Positions 23,078-31,326 of a DNA stretch of 43,810 nt are shown piece by piece. The notes under the pieces were generated by a model. That model had not been told where the DNA came from and made no database searches. It worked only from the letters and a program-made list of their open reading frames with translations. Each line of letters starts with the position of its first letter. The stretch's first letter is position 1. Where the stretch lies: positions 1-43,810 of the forward strand of contig JAFUTJ010000013.1 of assembly GCA_017471445.1 (NCBI GenBank). The letters are read 5' to 3'. The DNA comes from Alphaproteobacteria bacterium (GTDB taxonomy: Bacteria; Pseudomonadota; Alphaproteobacteria; Rs-D84). Position numbers and translations under genes: made by a program.

Positions 23078-24391
23078 ATGTTAAAAAAATTACTTGTTGC
23101 ATTATGCTCTTTATTTTTCGTTGCGCAATCGCATGCGGAATTAAAGGTTGATATTGTTGCCGGCGCGGCCAGTCCGATATCGATTGCCGTGCAAAAAATT
23201 GAAACCGCAAATGGTGTTTTGACGCGTGATGCCGAAACAGTGCGTGATGTCGTTGAAAATGATTTGAAATCAACCGGGCTGTTTCGGATTGTTTCGCATG
23301 ATGCGTTTCCGGAATATGTAAAATTGGGCGATATGCCGACATTTAAATCGTGGGCGGCGATTAAGACCCAGGTTTTGGTCCAAGGTAAAATGACCGTTAC
23401 CGATGGTAAATATAAATTGGAATTCTATGTCTGGGATGTGAATGCATCTGAACAGATAGAGGCGCAATCGTTGGTTGCGTCAAAAAAATCTGTTCGGCGG
23501 TTGGGGCATATCATGGCCGATGCGATATATGAACGTTTGACCGGCGAGATAGGGTATTTTGATACGCAAATTGTATTTATTGCCGAAACGGGGCCGGTTG
23601 GTAACCGTACAAAACGTATGGCGATAATGGACCAAGACGGTTATGGTTTACGCTATTTATCAGACAGCAATGCCTTTGTCATGTCGCCGCATTTTTCGCC
23701 CAATATGCAGACGATTGTGTTCTTGTCGTATCATAATGATGACCCGATGGTTTGGTCGTTGGACCTGAATACCGGGGAACAGCGCAGGCTGGGCCAGTTT
23801 GGGGGTATGAATTTTGCACCGCGATTTTCACCCGACGGGCGACGTGTGGCATTGTCACTGGTAAAAAATGGTATTACACATATATATGAGTATGATATTG
23901 CGGCCAAGACATTACGACAATTGACATTTGGCGAATCGATTAATACCAGTCCATCTTATTCCCCCGATGGACGAAAAATGGCATTTAATTCGGATCGTAC
24001 CGGTCGCCAACAGATTCATGTTCTGGATTTGCAAACATTGGCCGAAGAACGTATTACATACGGTGATGGCAAATATGCAACGCCTGCATGGTCGCCAGAC
24101 GGACAATTTATTGCATTTACAAAAATTGCCGATGATACATTTTATATCGGAATAATGTCACCAAACGGTCGTAACGAAAAAATATTGGCGGGGGGCTGGT
24201 TTATGGAGGCACCGTCTTGGGCACCCGGTTCACGTCGCTTGGTATATTATGAAACGGAAAAGGCATTGGATGGCATTGAACGCATCAGCCATATTCGCAG
24301 TGTTGATATCACCGGTCAAAATGTATACGACATTGAATTACCGGATAATATAAATGGAACCGAGCCAACATGGTCACCAAAATTGCCGTAA
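23078..24391 (+). CDS. tolB: Tol-Pal system periplasmic protein TolB
   Basis: The start is set at 23078 (AAAAGGAATGG upstream), giving 437 residues with the signal peptide MLKKLLVALCSLFFVAQSHA. The longer frame from 22964 would place the signal peptide internally. An N-terminal TolB domain (about residues 22-160) is followed by a beta-propeller with repeated SPDG blades (FSPDGRRVALS, YSPDGRKMAFNSDR, WSPDGQFIAFT). TolB links the Tol inner-membrane complex to Pal during outer-membrane constriction. tolQRA are not in the window; pal is about 4.3 kb away on the other strand. The gene overlaps the following nuclease-like gene by 22 bp. Confidence 0.92.
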   Translation: MLKKLLVALCSLFFVAQSHAELKVDIVAGAASPISIAVQKIETANGVLTRDAETVRDVVENDLKSTGLFRIVSHDAFPEYVKLGDMPTFKSWAAIKTQVLVQGKMTVTDGKYKLEFYVWDVNASEQIEAQSLVASKKSVRRLGHIMADAIYERLTGEIGYFDTQIVFIAETGPVGNRTKRMAIMDQDGYGLRYLSDSNAFVMSPHFSPNMQTIVFLSYHNDDPMVWSLDLNTGEQRRLGQFGGMNFAPRFSPDGRRVALSLVKNGITHIYEYDIAAKTLRQLTFGESINTSPSYSPDGRKMAFNSDRTGRQQIHVLDLQTLAEERITYGDGKYATPAWSPDGQFIAFTKIADDTFYIGIMSPNGRNEKILAGGWFMEAPSWAPGSRRLVYYETEKALDGIERISHIRSVDITGQNVYDIELPDNINGTEPTWSPKLP

Positions 24392-24786
24392 CATTTTGTG
24401 TTATTTCTATGTTGGCGGGTGTGGCATGTGCCACACCCGCGACGGTTGGTTACATAATTGATGGTGACACGTTTTCTGCAACGGTAAAATTAGATGACGA
24501 TATTCGTATTTCTGTGCGCGTTCGTATTCGTAATGTTGATACGCCTGAAATTCATGGTCAATGTGCGCATGAAATTGAAATGGCAAACGCGGCGCGTCAA
24601 CGCTTGGGCGAATTAATACCGGTTGGTACAGATATTGAATTGACCAATATTACGGATGATAAATATTTGGGGCGGATTGATGCAAACGTTCTTGATGCCA
24701 CGGGTAATGATGTTGGTAAAATATTAATAAATGAAAAATTGGGGCGCGCATACAACGGCGGCCATCGTGCCGGATGGTGTGATTAA
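24370..24786 (+). CDS. Secreted thermonuclease-like (SNase fold) protein
   Basis: A 138-residue protein with a signal peptide (MVTKIAVTFCVISMLAGVACA) and a staphylococcal nuclease-like domain. Family landmarks: IDGDTFSATV, VRVRIRNVDTPEI (Arg and Glu/Asp active-site region) and the later KYLGRIDANV with the conserved Arg. The usual Asp-Thr-Pro-Glu turn is present. It would act on DNA or RNA in the periplasm or outside. Its start lies inside the tolB end (22-bp overlap), suggesting translational coupling. The protein is compact compared with about 150-170 residues for secreted nucleases. Confidence 0.8.
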   Translation: MVTKIAVTFCVISMLAGVACATPATVGYIIDGDTFSATVKLDDDIRISVRVRIRNVDTPEIHGQCAHEIEMANAARQRLGELIPVGTDIELTNITDDKYLGRIDANVLDATGNDVGKILINEKLGRAYNGGHRAGWCD

Positions 24787-24805
24787 TATTTTGTATTGAA
24801 AATAT

Positions 24806-25674
24806 TTATTGTCTGTGTGGAAACAGGTGGGCCATAACCAACCATTGTAAACCAAACACCTCTACAATCGTTGTTGTTAACAGTGCAAGGTACACTGTCT
24901 CAGAAATATTTTTATAACCAAAGAAATAGTCTATGTATAAAAGCGTTAGAACGCATATAGACCAAATTGATATAAATATGATTATAAAAATTGCTTCTAA
25001 TTTTTTTAGGCTGGTATCTTGTTCGTATCGTTTATCCTCTTTGGACAATATTTTTGTTTGTGTTACGGCATATTCTGTTATTTCTTCAACAGAATCAGGA
25101 TTATCGTTTTTTAGTTCTTCAACCTTATTATCTAAATCTTGTTGGTTTTTGGGAATATAAAAGTACGTTTGCGGTAATGCTTCCGCCTGTATTTGCTGAT
25201 TAATATTGCCAATATTTAGTTCTTTTTTTATCTGGTTCCAATTGTACTGTTTTAGTGACGCAAATGTTTTCAGCAATGCGTATTTCTGGTCTTCTGATGA
25301 TTTATGTTCGTTTTGTGAATCAAATAATTTATAATAACGAATTCCTGGGAATCCGGAAACGAATGAAACACACAATGGTGTTAATTTTGGTTGGTTTCGT
25401 AAAGTTTGACAATACAGTCCGATGCATTCCAGCATTGCGCCCGCAACACCCCCCAGTGCCTGGCGACCATATGTAATATATGCCTGGGGAATGTTAGATA
25501 TTTTACCAAGAGCAGCATATGAAATTTTTAATTCGTTTTCGGCACAATATATAAGAACTGCAAATGCGCGTTTCAGTGACAGTTCCCAGTTATCAAACGG
25601 ATGTGCCCATTGTTCGGCACGTTTCTTTATTTTGATTGGTCTTGATTGGTTTGTAAAAATTGTTCAAATGTCAT
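24806..25674 (-). pseudogene. Frameshifted gene for a membrane protein with a C-terminal two-helix segment
   Basis: An ATG at 25674 opens MTFEQFLQTNQDQSK and stops at 25627. The adjacent -1 frame is open from 25663 to 24806, beginning RPIKIKKRAEQWAHPFDNW, with no plausible start codon before an ATG at 25435. One extra T in the T5 run (A5 at 25655-25659 on the plus strand) would join them into a single protein of about 288 residues. The C-terminus has two hydrophobic helices (about residues 145-170 and 180-200 of the ATG-25435 form). If intact by internal initiation, the product is the 209-residue form at 24806-25435. No family recognised. It lies downstream of plsC on the same strand. Confidence 0.5.
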
Positions 25675-25698
25675 TGTTGTGTTTCTTGGTTGTATTAT

Positions 25699-26406
25699 TT
25701 ATGCGCTGTGGCGGTTTATTGCGGTGGCGATTTCATCTAAATCGGCATTGCATGGCAACAGTGGTTCAAAATAAACGTTTGCGGTGCCGGGGCGCATTTT
25801 CCCGCGCCGTGGCCAATATAGTCCCGAATCGGTTCCTGCGGGCATAATCGGTAATTTTAATTCATGGGCCAAGAATAATAATCCGCGGCGTAATTCTGGG
25901 CGCGCGCCGGGGTATACACGTGTACCTTCGGGGAAAATGACCAATGTACCGCCCGCCATAATTTTATCTGCAACAACCGCGGCCAATTTTTTCATATTTG
26001 TGTGTCCGCGTGACCGATTAACCGGAACCAGGCCCAATCGCCAAAATGCCCAACCGTAAATCGGAATCCACATCAATTCACGTTTCACGATAAAGAAAGA
26101 GTTTGGTATTGTACGATACAAAATCGCAATTTCTAATATTGACATGTGTTTTGCGGCAATAATCGCCTTGCCATCGGTGCGGGCGTTACCATTTGGCTTA
26201 ACCGGAATACCGTTTTCCATGGTCGGCGGGTAATGCACCGCATATCGTATACCCATAATCCCACGTGCCAGCAGTAGCAGACCTGCAACCTCTATCCCGA
26301 CAATAAATCGGTTTAATCGTTTTGATATCAATCCCACCAGTAAAATCGGTGACCAGCACAAGAAATAAAAGTACATTGAAACCTTAAACAAAATTGTACG
26401 TAACAT
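25699..26406 (-). CDS. plsC: 1-acyl-sn-glycerol-3-phosphate acyltransferase
   Basis: A 235-residue membrane-associated enzyme that acylates lysophosphatidic acid to phosphatidic acid. An N-terminal hydrophobic region (about residues 8-50) is followed by the PlsC domain: motif I AAKHMSILE, motif II around GLVPVNRSRG, motif III IFPEGTRVYPGA, and motif IV PIMPAGTD. Motif I reads H-x4-E instead of the canonical H-x4-D; Glu could keep the charge-relay role. It is translationally packed behind ydcF (1-bp gap) in the ftsE-ftsX-ydcF-plsC unit. Confidence 0.88.
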   Translation of the reverse strand: MLRTILFKVSMYFYFLCWSPILLVGLISKRLNRFIVGIEVAGLLLLARGIMGIRYAVHYPPTMENGIPVKPNGNARTDGKAIIAAKHMSILEIAILYRTIPNSFFIVKRELMWIPIYGWAFWRLGLVPVNRSRGHTNMKKLAAVVADKIMAGGTLVIFPEGTRVYPGARPELRRGLLFLAHELKLPIMPAGTDSGLYWPRRGKMRPGTANVYFEPLLPCNADLDEIATAINRHSA

Positions 26407-26407
26407 T

Positions 26408-26917
26408 TTATCCTTCCTTAATCCCTGTCAGGGTTACGATATATTTCATATATTCAATTGTCCACCGTTCCAACCGCCGGCCGGGCCGCATTCCGCCCAG
26501 GCGTACCGGGCACGCAACAACGTCTACATCGGGCATTTCTGAACGCATCAGGTGCATTGCCCGGTTCATATGGTCTTCGGTTGTGACCAGTACGATTCGT
26601 GTTAATCCACGTTCATCAGAAATTTTGCGAATCGCACGTGCATTTTGATATGTTGATTTTGATTCCGATTCGATGGTTGCGCGTCGTGCAATGTCGTGTG
26701 TTATATTTGCGCCCGCCCCGATAATATACAGATGAGAGTTTGGTTTATCGTGTGCAATGCGCATTGCAAATGGAATACGTCGTGCATCCCCGGTCAGGAC
26801 AAAAATACTGTCGTCTGGCATGATTGTCCCACAACGTGTCGGTGCGGTTGATTTGAATATAATTCCGCCAATTACGAACCCTAGTAATAAAATAAAAGAA
26901 GGTGTTATCAGTTTCAT
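26408..26917 (-). CDS. YdcF-like DUF218 family protein
   Basis: A 169-residue protein with an N-terminal membrane segment or uncleaved signal (residues 1-22) and a DUF218-type Rossmann-like core. VLTGDARRIPFAMRIA is the nucleotide-like first loop, LYIIGAG the second strand, ESESKSTYQNA the conserved Glu/Ser/Thr segment, and IVLVTTEDHMNRAMHLMR the helix block usually ending His-x2-Arg. Family members (YdcF, SanA, ElyC) are linked to envelope or lipid-carrier metabolism. It sits between ftsX and plsC with almost no gap, consistent with an envelope job. Precise reaction unknown. Confidence 0.8.
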   Translation of the reverse strand: MKLITPSFILLLGFVIGGIIFKSTAPTRCGTIMPDDSIFVLTGDARRIPFAMRIAHDKPNSHLYIIGAGANITHDIARRATIESESKSTYQNARAIRKISDERGLTRIVLVTTEDHMNRAMHLMRSEMPDVDVVACPVRLGGMRPGRRLERWTIEYMKYIVTLTGIKEG

Positions 26918-27757
26918 TTAGTTACGTTGTAATATTTTCAGCGTTGTACGTCGTGTCATCCATATTGCGAATACGATTATCAGGACTGTTGCGATAAATA
27001 TCGCCAACCAACCCGCGCCCGAAATACCAATCATGGCCATCAACCCAACACGTGCCGCCCGTGCCGCCCATATAATCAAGCATAACACGATTGACGCGGC
27101 AATAAAACCGATTGCGCCCGCGCCGACACAGATTTTTGCGACGATAACCTGCATTTGTTTGGCAATAAATGCATCTGTTGCACCAACCTGGTTTAATATT
27201 TCCAGTTCCCGCCGATGCAACATCGCGGTATTTCGCGCGATATAAGAAACACAAATCGTAATTGCACCGATTGCCATGGCCAGTATAATTGCCGCAATAA
27301 ACACCATGCGCCACCCCGCAGATACAGATGTTTTTACCGCATCTGCATGTGTCAAGAAGCGTCCATATGGTGCAATTGCGTCGGCAACGTGGCGCATATT
27401 GTCGCGGGTGGTAAACTTAACCTCCCACATCTTGGGCATATAGTTTGCCAATGCCGTACCGCCATTTGACACCCATGGGCGTAAAATACGATTCATTTCA
27501 TCGGTACTGATTTCATTAACAGATGCAATTTTTGATTTATTTTCATTCAGTACCTTTTGCACGACGGCGGCATTATCAGATTTTGTAACCTGAACAGTTG
27601 CAATCAAATCCCATTGCGCATTCCACCGCACGACTGCGGTACCGATGCTGATTGCGACACCAAATGCCAACACGCCCAAGAACGTCATCAAACCCATAAT
27701 CGCCGTCATAAAGACAGATTGTTCGCGTGCAAAAGAAAATACAATCGGCGTTTTCAT
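26918..27757 (-). CDS. ftsX: Cell division protein FtsX (ABC-type permease subunit)
   Basis: A 279-residue inner-membrane protein. It has a cytoplasmic N-terminus, TM1 (about residues 17-42), a periplasmic loop, then three membrane helices (about 150-175, 205-230 and 245-270), the FtsX/MacB layout. Blocks such as RRELEILNQVGATDAFI match the FtsX cytoplasmic coupling region. With FtsE it regulates periplasmic cell-wall hydrolases at the septum. The ATG follows the ftsE stop directly. Confidence 0.9.
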   Translation of the reverse strand: MKTPIVFSFAREQSVFMTAIMGLMTFLGVLAFGVAISIGTAVVRWNAQWDLIATVQVTKSDNAAVVQKVLNENKSKIASVNEISTDEMNRILRPWVSNGGTALANYMPKMWEVKFTTRDNMRHVADAIAPYGRFLTHADAVKTSVSAGWRMVFIAAIILAMAIGAITICVSYIARNTAMLHRRELEILNQVGATDAFIAKQMQVIVAKICVGAGAIGFIAASIVLCLIIWAARAARVGLMAMIGISGAGWLAIFIATVLIIVFAIWMTRRTTLKILQRN

Positions 27758-28558
27758 CTATTTTGCCTTTTCAATATCGTCAAATTGCTTGGACAGTTCG
27801 GAAAAATAATTTTGTGGTTTGGGGCCTTTCCATATCTTTTTTGTGGCATCTGTTGGTGTGTGTTGCGTGGCGGTATGTGCCGTGCCGACAAATCCGACGC
27901 GGTGATTTTCCACATTAATTACTGGGAATTTATAAGTATCCATTAACTTTTTACTGTGTGTTGCCAGAATAATCGTTGTTCCGAACATTTTATTCATTTG
28001 TATAAACAGTTCCATTAATCGCGACGCGTTTTCATCGTCTAAATTTCCGGTTGGTTCGTCTGCCAACAGAATCTGTGGCTGAACAATAATTGCGCGCGCA
28101 ACAGAAACCCGCTGCTGTTGTCCACCGGACAGTGATTTTGGATTCGCATCGGCATATTTCCCCAGACCGACCCAGTCTAACACCTTGGTCACCAGTTTTT
28201 TTACCTTGGGCCCTGGCACACCGCGCACCCGCAGGGGCAGGGCGACATTATCAAACACCGTCATATGCGACAGCAGTGAATATTCCTGGAAAACAATGGC
28301 CATTTTATGGCGCATTTGCGCAATATCATCACGCGACATTTCGCCGGTATTGCGCCCAAAGATTTTTATTTGCCCAACCCGTGGCCGGTGCAATTGATAA
28401 ATTAACCGCAACAGTGTTGTTTTCCCTGCGCCCGATGCCCCCGCCAGGAAATAGAACGCGCCCGCACTGATGTTAAAAGAAACATCGGTCAACACGTCTT
28501 CGCCGTTGTCGTACGCGGCGGCCACATTTGCGAATGAAATTGCTGTCTTTTCTTCCAT
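27758..28558 (-). CDS. ftsE: Cell division ATP-binding protein FtsE with C-terminal extension
   Basis: A 266-residue ABC ATPase: Walker A GASGAGKTT (about 40-48), Q-loop region VFQEYSLLSHMTVFDNVALP, signature LSGGQQQRVSVARAI, Walker B ILLADEPTGNLD, and the H-loop THSKK. FtsE proteins are usually about 220-230 residues. This one carries roughly 45 extra C-terminal residues rich in Thr, Lys and Gln (QHTPTDATKKIW onward) with a helical end. It heads the ftsE-ftsX-ydcF-plsC unit. Confidence 0.93.
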   Translation of the reverse strand: MEEKTAISFANVAAAYDNGEDVLTDVSFNISAGAFYFLAGASGAGKTTLLRLIYQLHRPRVGQIKIFGRNTGEMSRDDIAQMRHKMAIVFQEYSLLSHMTVFDNVALPLRVRGVPGPKVKKLVTKVLDWVGLGKYADANPKSLSGGQQQRVSVARAIIVQPQILLADEPTGNLDDENASRLMELFIQMNKMFGTTIILATHSKKLMDTYKFPVINVENHRVGFVGTAHTATQHTPTDATKKIWKGPKPQNYFSELSKQFDDIEKAK

Positions 28559-28677
28559 GTTCCGAATCGTAGTAAAAAAACACAGCCTTGACCAGTGGTT
28601 TTTTTGTGAATAGTGTATAGTTAATAATGTATAAATGCCTGCCGTGTTTCACAGGCGGACGCATAATTATATAAATT

Positions 28678-28705
28678 GCACCGCATGGAATTATCCATGC
28701 GGTGC
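28678..28705. terminator. Terminator-like hairpin downstream of pal
   Basis: An 11-bp perfect stem GCACCGCATGG / CCATGCGGTGC with loop AATTAT, 20 bp after the pal stop. On the minus strand it is followed by AATTTATA, a weak T-run; it could also be an mRNA 3' stabiliser. Confidence 0.6.
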
Positions 28706-28724
28706 GTATAAACACGATTCGCTT

Positions 28725-29120
28725 TTATTTAACCCGTGTTGTGACGTTTCGGTTTTTTTGCCACACATCTTCGCCGGTGCCAATAAATTGCGGGCGTTCT
28801 TTGCCATATGACACCGTTTTTATACGCGTTGGTTCAATGCCGTTTTTCATAATTGTGTGTGCCGCGTTTCCGGCGCGCATCGCCCCCAGTGCCAGGTTAT
28901 ATTCCGTTGATCCGCGTTCGTCACAGTGTCCTTCCATAACAATATTTTTATCTGGATTCTTTTTCATATACAGCGATTGCCGATACATTTCATGTTCCGA
29001 ATCGGATTTTATTTCTGCGGAATCAAAGTCAAAATACACACGGTTTTCATCAATGCTGGTCGGCACACGTGTACACGCCGCCATCAACCCCAGAACAGTC
29101 AAGAGTGCGAATTTCTTCAT
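28725..29120 (-). CDS. pal: Peptidoglycan-associated lipoprotein Pal
   Basis: A 131-residue outer-membrane lipoprotein with lipobox LMAAC (Cys16) and an OmpA-like peptidoglycan-binding domain. Pal-type motifs include YFDFDSAEI, VMEGHCDERGSTEYNLALG and IKTVSYGKERP. It is shorter than the usual 160-170 residues because the linker after the lipid anchor is very short. It should pair with TolB, whose gene lies on the other strand at 23078. It is divergent from the outer-membrane barrel gene. Confidence 0.92.
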   Translation of the reverse strand: MKKFALLTVLGLMAACTRVPTSIDENRVYFDFDSAEIKSDSEHEMYRQSLYMKKNPDKNIVMEGHCDERGSTEYNLALGAMRAGNAAHTIMKNGIEPTRIKTVSYGKERPQFIGTGEDVWQKNRNVTTRVK

Positions 29121-29200
29121 ATTTCACCTGCTTAAATACAATTCCGTCACGTAATATAGCAAGATTGTTTATCGCGTGTCAATCATGATTTTTTATTGCG

Positions 29201-29230
29201 TTTGGAAAATGGGTAAAAATGTGATATAAT
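29201..29230 (+). promoter_or_regulatory. Promoter of the outer-membrane barrel gene
   Basis: TTTGGA (29201-29206), 18-bp spacer, TATAAT (29225-29230) with an extended TGA element. Confidence 0.65.
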
Positions 29231-29267
29231 GCCAAGCAACATGATTTCAGCAAGAGGGAATGTAACC

Positions 29268-29981
29268 ATGAAAAAACTAGTTTCAACATTGGCAATAATG
29301 TTAATTGCGGCCCCGGCCATTGCGGCCCCCAGTTATCTGAAACGCGACAGTGACGGCGGTTATAACGTTACATACGATTACACGGACAAGGCGAAAACCG
29401 GTTGGTACGGCACCGCCCGCGCGGAATTAAGTTTTCTGAATTGGAAGAATAAATATTCAACCGATTATACCGGCGTATTTACAGAATACGGCAGTGACAG
29501 TTATTCCATGGAACCTGTATTCGGCGGGTCGTTGTCGGTTGGTCGTCGTTTTGGTTATTTTTGGCGTGGCGAGGTTGAAGCCGGCTATATCGGCAACTTT
29601 ACCGACAAAGATGACGGGTTTGAATTTGAATTGTCGATACCGTATTTAACGGCAAACGCATACTATGATTTTACATCTGGTCTGTACGTTGGTGCGGGAA
29701 TTGGTGCGGCCATGCCAACGACCAAGATGGACGGTTTATACTTTACAGATAATGGTAACCGCACGCATCGTGGGTTTGGTGTTGATGCCGGGGTGATGGT
29801 CGGATATTCACATAAATTGGATGATAACTTTGTATTGGATTTACGTTATCGCCTGGCCGGGATTAGTGGCGTAAAGCAAACCCGTGAAATCATGGATGCC
29901 ACCGACACGTATGACTTTCAGGTCAAGACAGGCTTCATAATGGATAATTCAATATCATTGGGTATCAGATATGAATTTTAA
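29268..29981 (+). CDS. Outer-membrane beta-barrel protein
   Basis: The start is at 29268 with an AGAGGGA site, giving 237 residues; the frame upstream to 29229 is leader sequence. A signal peptide (cleavage near AIAAPSY) precedes a series of amphipathic beta strands alternating aromatic and small residues (GWYGTARAELSFLNW, SVGRRFGYFWRGEVEAGYIG, YVGAGIGAAMP). The protein ends in Tyr-Glu-Phe, the C-terminal Phe signal for BAM-dependent insertion. This is the small 8-strand porin/OmpA-barrel type seen in alphaproteobacteria. It starts the surface-protein cluster 29268-36121. Confidence 0.82.
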   Translation: MKKLVSTLAIMLIAAPAIAAPSYLKRDSDGGYNVTYDYTDKAKTGWYGTARAELSFLNWKNKYSTDYTGVFTEYGSDSYSMEPVFGGSLSVGRRFGYFWRGEVEAGYIGNFTDKDDGFEFELSIPYLTANAYYDFTSGLYVGAGIGAAMPTTKMDGLYFTDNGNRTHRGFGVDAGVMVGYSHKLDDNFVLDLRYRLAGISGVKQTREIMDATDTYDFQVKTGFIMDNSISLGIRYEF

Positions 29982-29993
29982 CCAAAAAACCGT

Positions 29994-30022
29994 TTGGAGT
30001 GCGATTCGTTTTATGGTATAAT
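29994..30022 (+). promoter_or_regulatory. Promoter upstream of the surface protein gene at 30045
   Basis: TTGGAG (29994-29999), 17-bp spacer, TATAAT (30017-30022) with extended TGG, 22 bp before the ATG. Confidence 0.75.
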
Positions 30023-30044
30023 ATAACATCGGTAGAGAGAATAG

Positions 30045-31268
30045 ATGAAACACGAATATATAACATCTGCGATAACCATTGCATGTACGATATGCGCGAC
30101 AACGGCACACGGTGTGTCGGCGGTGCGTTCGTTGGGTGGTGTGGGAACATACGTGTCTGCGAATGCGGCGGCAAATTCCGTATCTGGGGCGAATGCGGCG
30201 GTCACAACGTCCGACGCGTCCGCGATGAATACCGGTGCGGTTGCCACGCGTGGTGGTGCGGTTCGTATAAACCCGGCGACAACGCGCACGACGACGGCTG
30301 CGGCCAAGACATCGGGTACGCGCACAACGGGGCGGGTGGCGACATCGCCACGTTTGTCCATTGGTAAATATTTGGGCGTGTCGGGTGTAAACGCCGGTGC
30401 GGGCCCCAGTGCATTGCGCGCCAATATCAATGCCGCGCCGAATGTTGCGGGTAACGTTGGTGCCGAAACGGCATCGGAATTGCGTTCGGATGTGGACAAC
30501 CTGCAACGCAGTGCCGAAGAATTTGCAGAACAGTTGGATAATAAACAGGACAAGTTAACATCGGATGCCAACGCGGGCGATTATATTGATATCAGTGACG
30601 ATGGTGAAATATCGGTTAATGTTAATGAATTAAAGAATGCGTTTATTGCCAATGCGGGTGATGGTGACCCAATCGAAATTGGTACTGACGACGATAATAA
30701 TCTGTTGTGGCGGTATGTTGGTGACGATGATGATAATTGGCGTGTTTTGGCAACGTTATCAGATATTGTTGGTTCAACCGACATGAATGCGGCGATTGTT
30801 GCGGCGGTTGATGCGGCCCGGGATGAAATAATGGCGGATGTTTACACCAAAACCCAGACCGACGAATTAATTGGTGAAATTGATAAAATAATCGGTGACA
30901 CCGATGATTTGGAAACCACAACACATGACAGTGTTGTTGCGGCGATAAACGAATTAAAGTCAACATCGGCGACATCTGGCGCATTGGATGAATTAACCGG
31001 TCAGGTTGATGATTTGCTGGATTACGTGGGTGATGAAACCTTGGAAACCACGGCGGACACAATCGTCGGTGCCATTAACGAGGTGCGTTCATACACATTA
31101 CCATTGGCCAACCCGATTTGTACGGCCCCATCAAACCTGTGCGTGTTAAGTATAAATGGTGATGGTGAATTGGAATGGGTTGCGGTAACGGAACCGGCGT
31201 ATGATACCACGCCTGTGCCGGTCTCTGGTGATGTGTCGGGCTCTGGTGATGTGCCGTACTATGAATAA
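30045..31268 (+). CDS. Secreted/surface coiled-coil protein with tail-fibre-like modules
   Basis: A 407-residue protein with an N-terminal export signal (about residues 1-25), then a low-complexity Ala/Thr/Gly/Arg region (30-110). A short block RLSIGKYLGVSGVNAG resembles SHIGIGKYLKVSG in the protein at 32634. A coiled-coil segment follows (ELRSDVDNLQRSAEEF), then LDNKQDKLTSDANAGDYIDI, a module like those of phage tail fibres and shared with the gene at 31327. Two related repeats, HDSVVAAINELKS and TIVGAINEVRS, come next. A C-terminal two-Cys block (NLCVLSINGDGELEW) is also shared with 31327. Likely a trimeric surface fibre or adhesin; this is inference. Confidence 0.65.
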   Translation: MKHEYITSAITIACTICATTAHGVSAVRSLGGVGTYVSANAAANSVSGANAAVTTSDASAMNTGAVATRGGAVRINPATTRTTTAAAKTSGTRTTGRVATSPRLSIGKYLGVSGVNAGAGPSALRANINAAPNVAGNVGAETASELRSDVDNLQRSAEEFAEQLDNKQDKLTSDANAGDYIDISDDGEISVNVNELKNAFIANAGDGDPIEIGTDDDNNLLWRYVGDDDDNWRVLATLSDIVGSTDMNAAIVAAVDAARDEIMADVYTKTQTDELIGEIDKIIGDTDDLETTTHDSVVAAINELKSTSATSGALDELTGQVDDLLDYVGDETLETTADTIVGAINEVRSYTLPLANPICTAPSNLCVLSINGDGELEWVAVTEPAYDTTPVPVSGDVSGSGDVPYYE

Positions 31269-31326
31269 CAAAAATCGGATTTAACAAAACAAACAACGAA
31301 ACAAACAAAACAAAGGAAGGAAAAAT

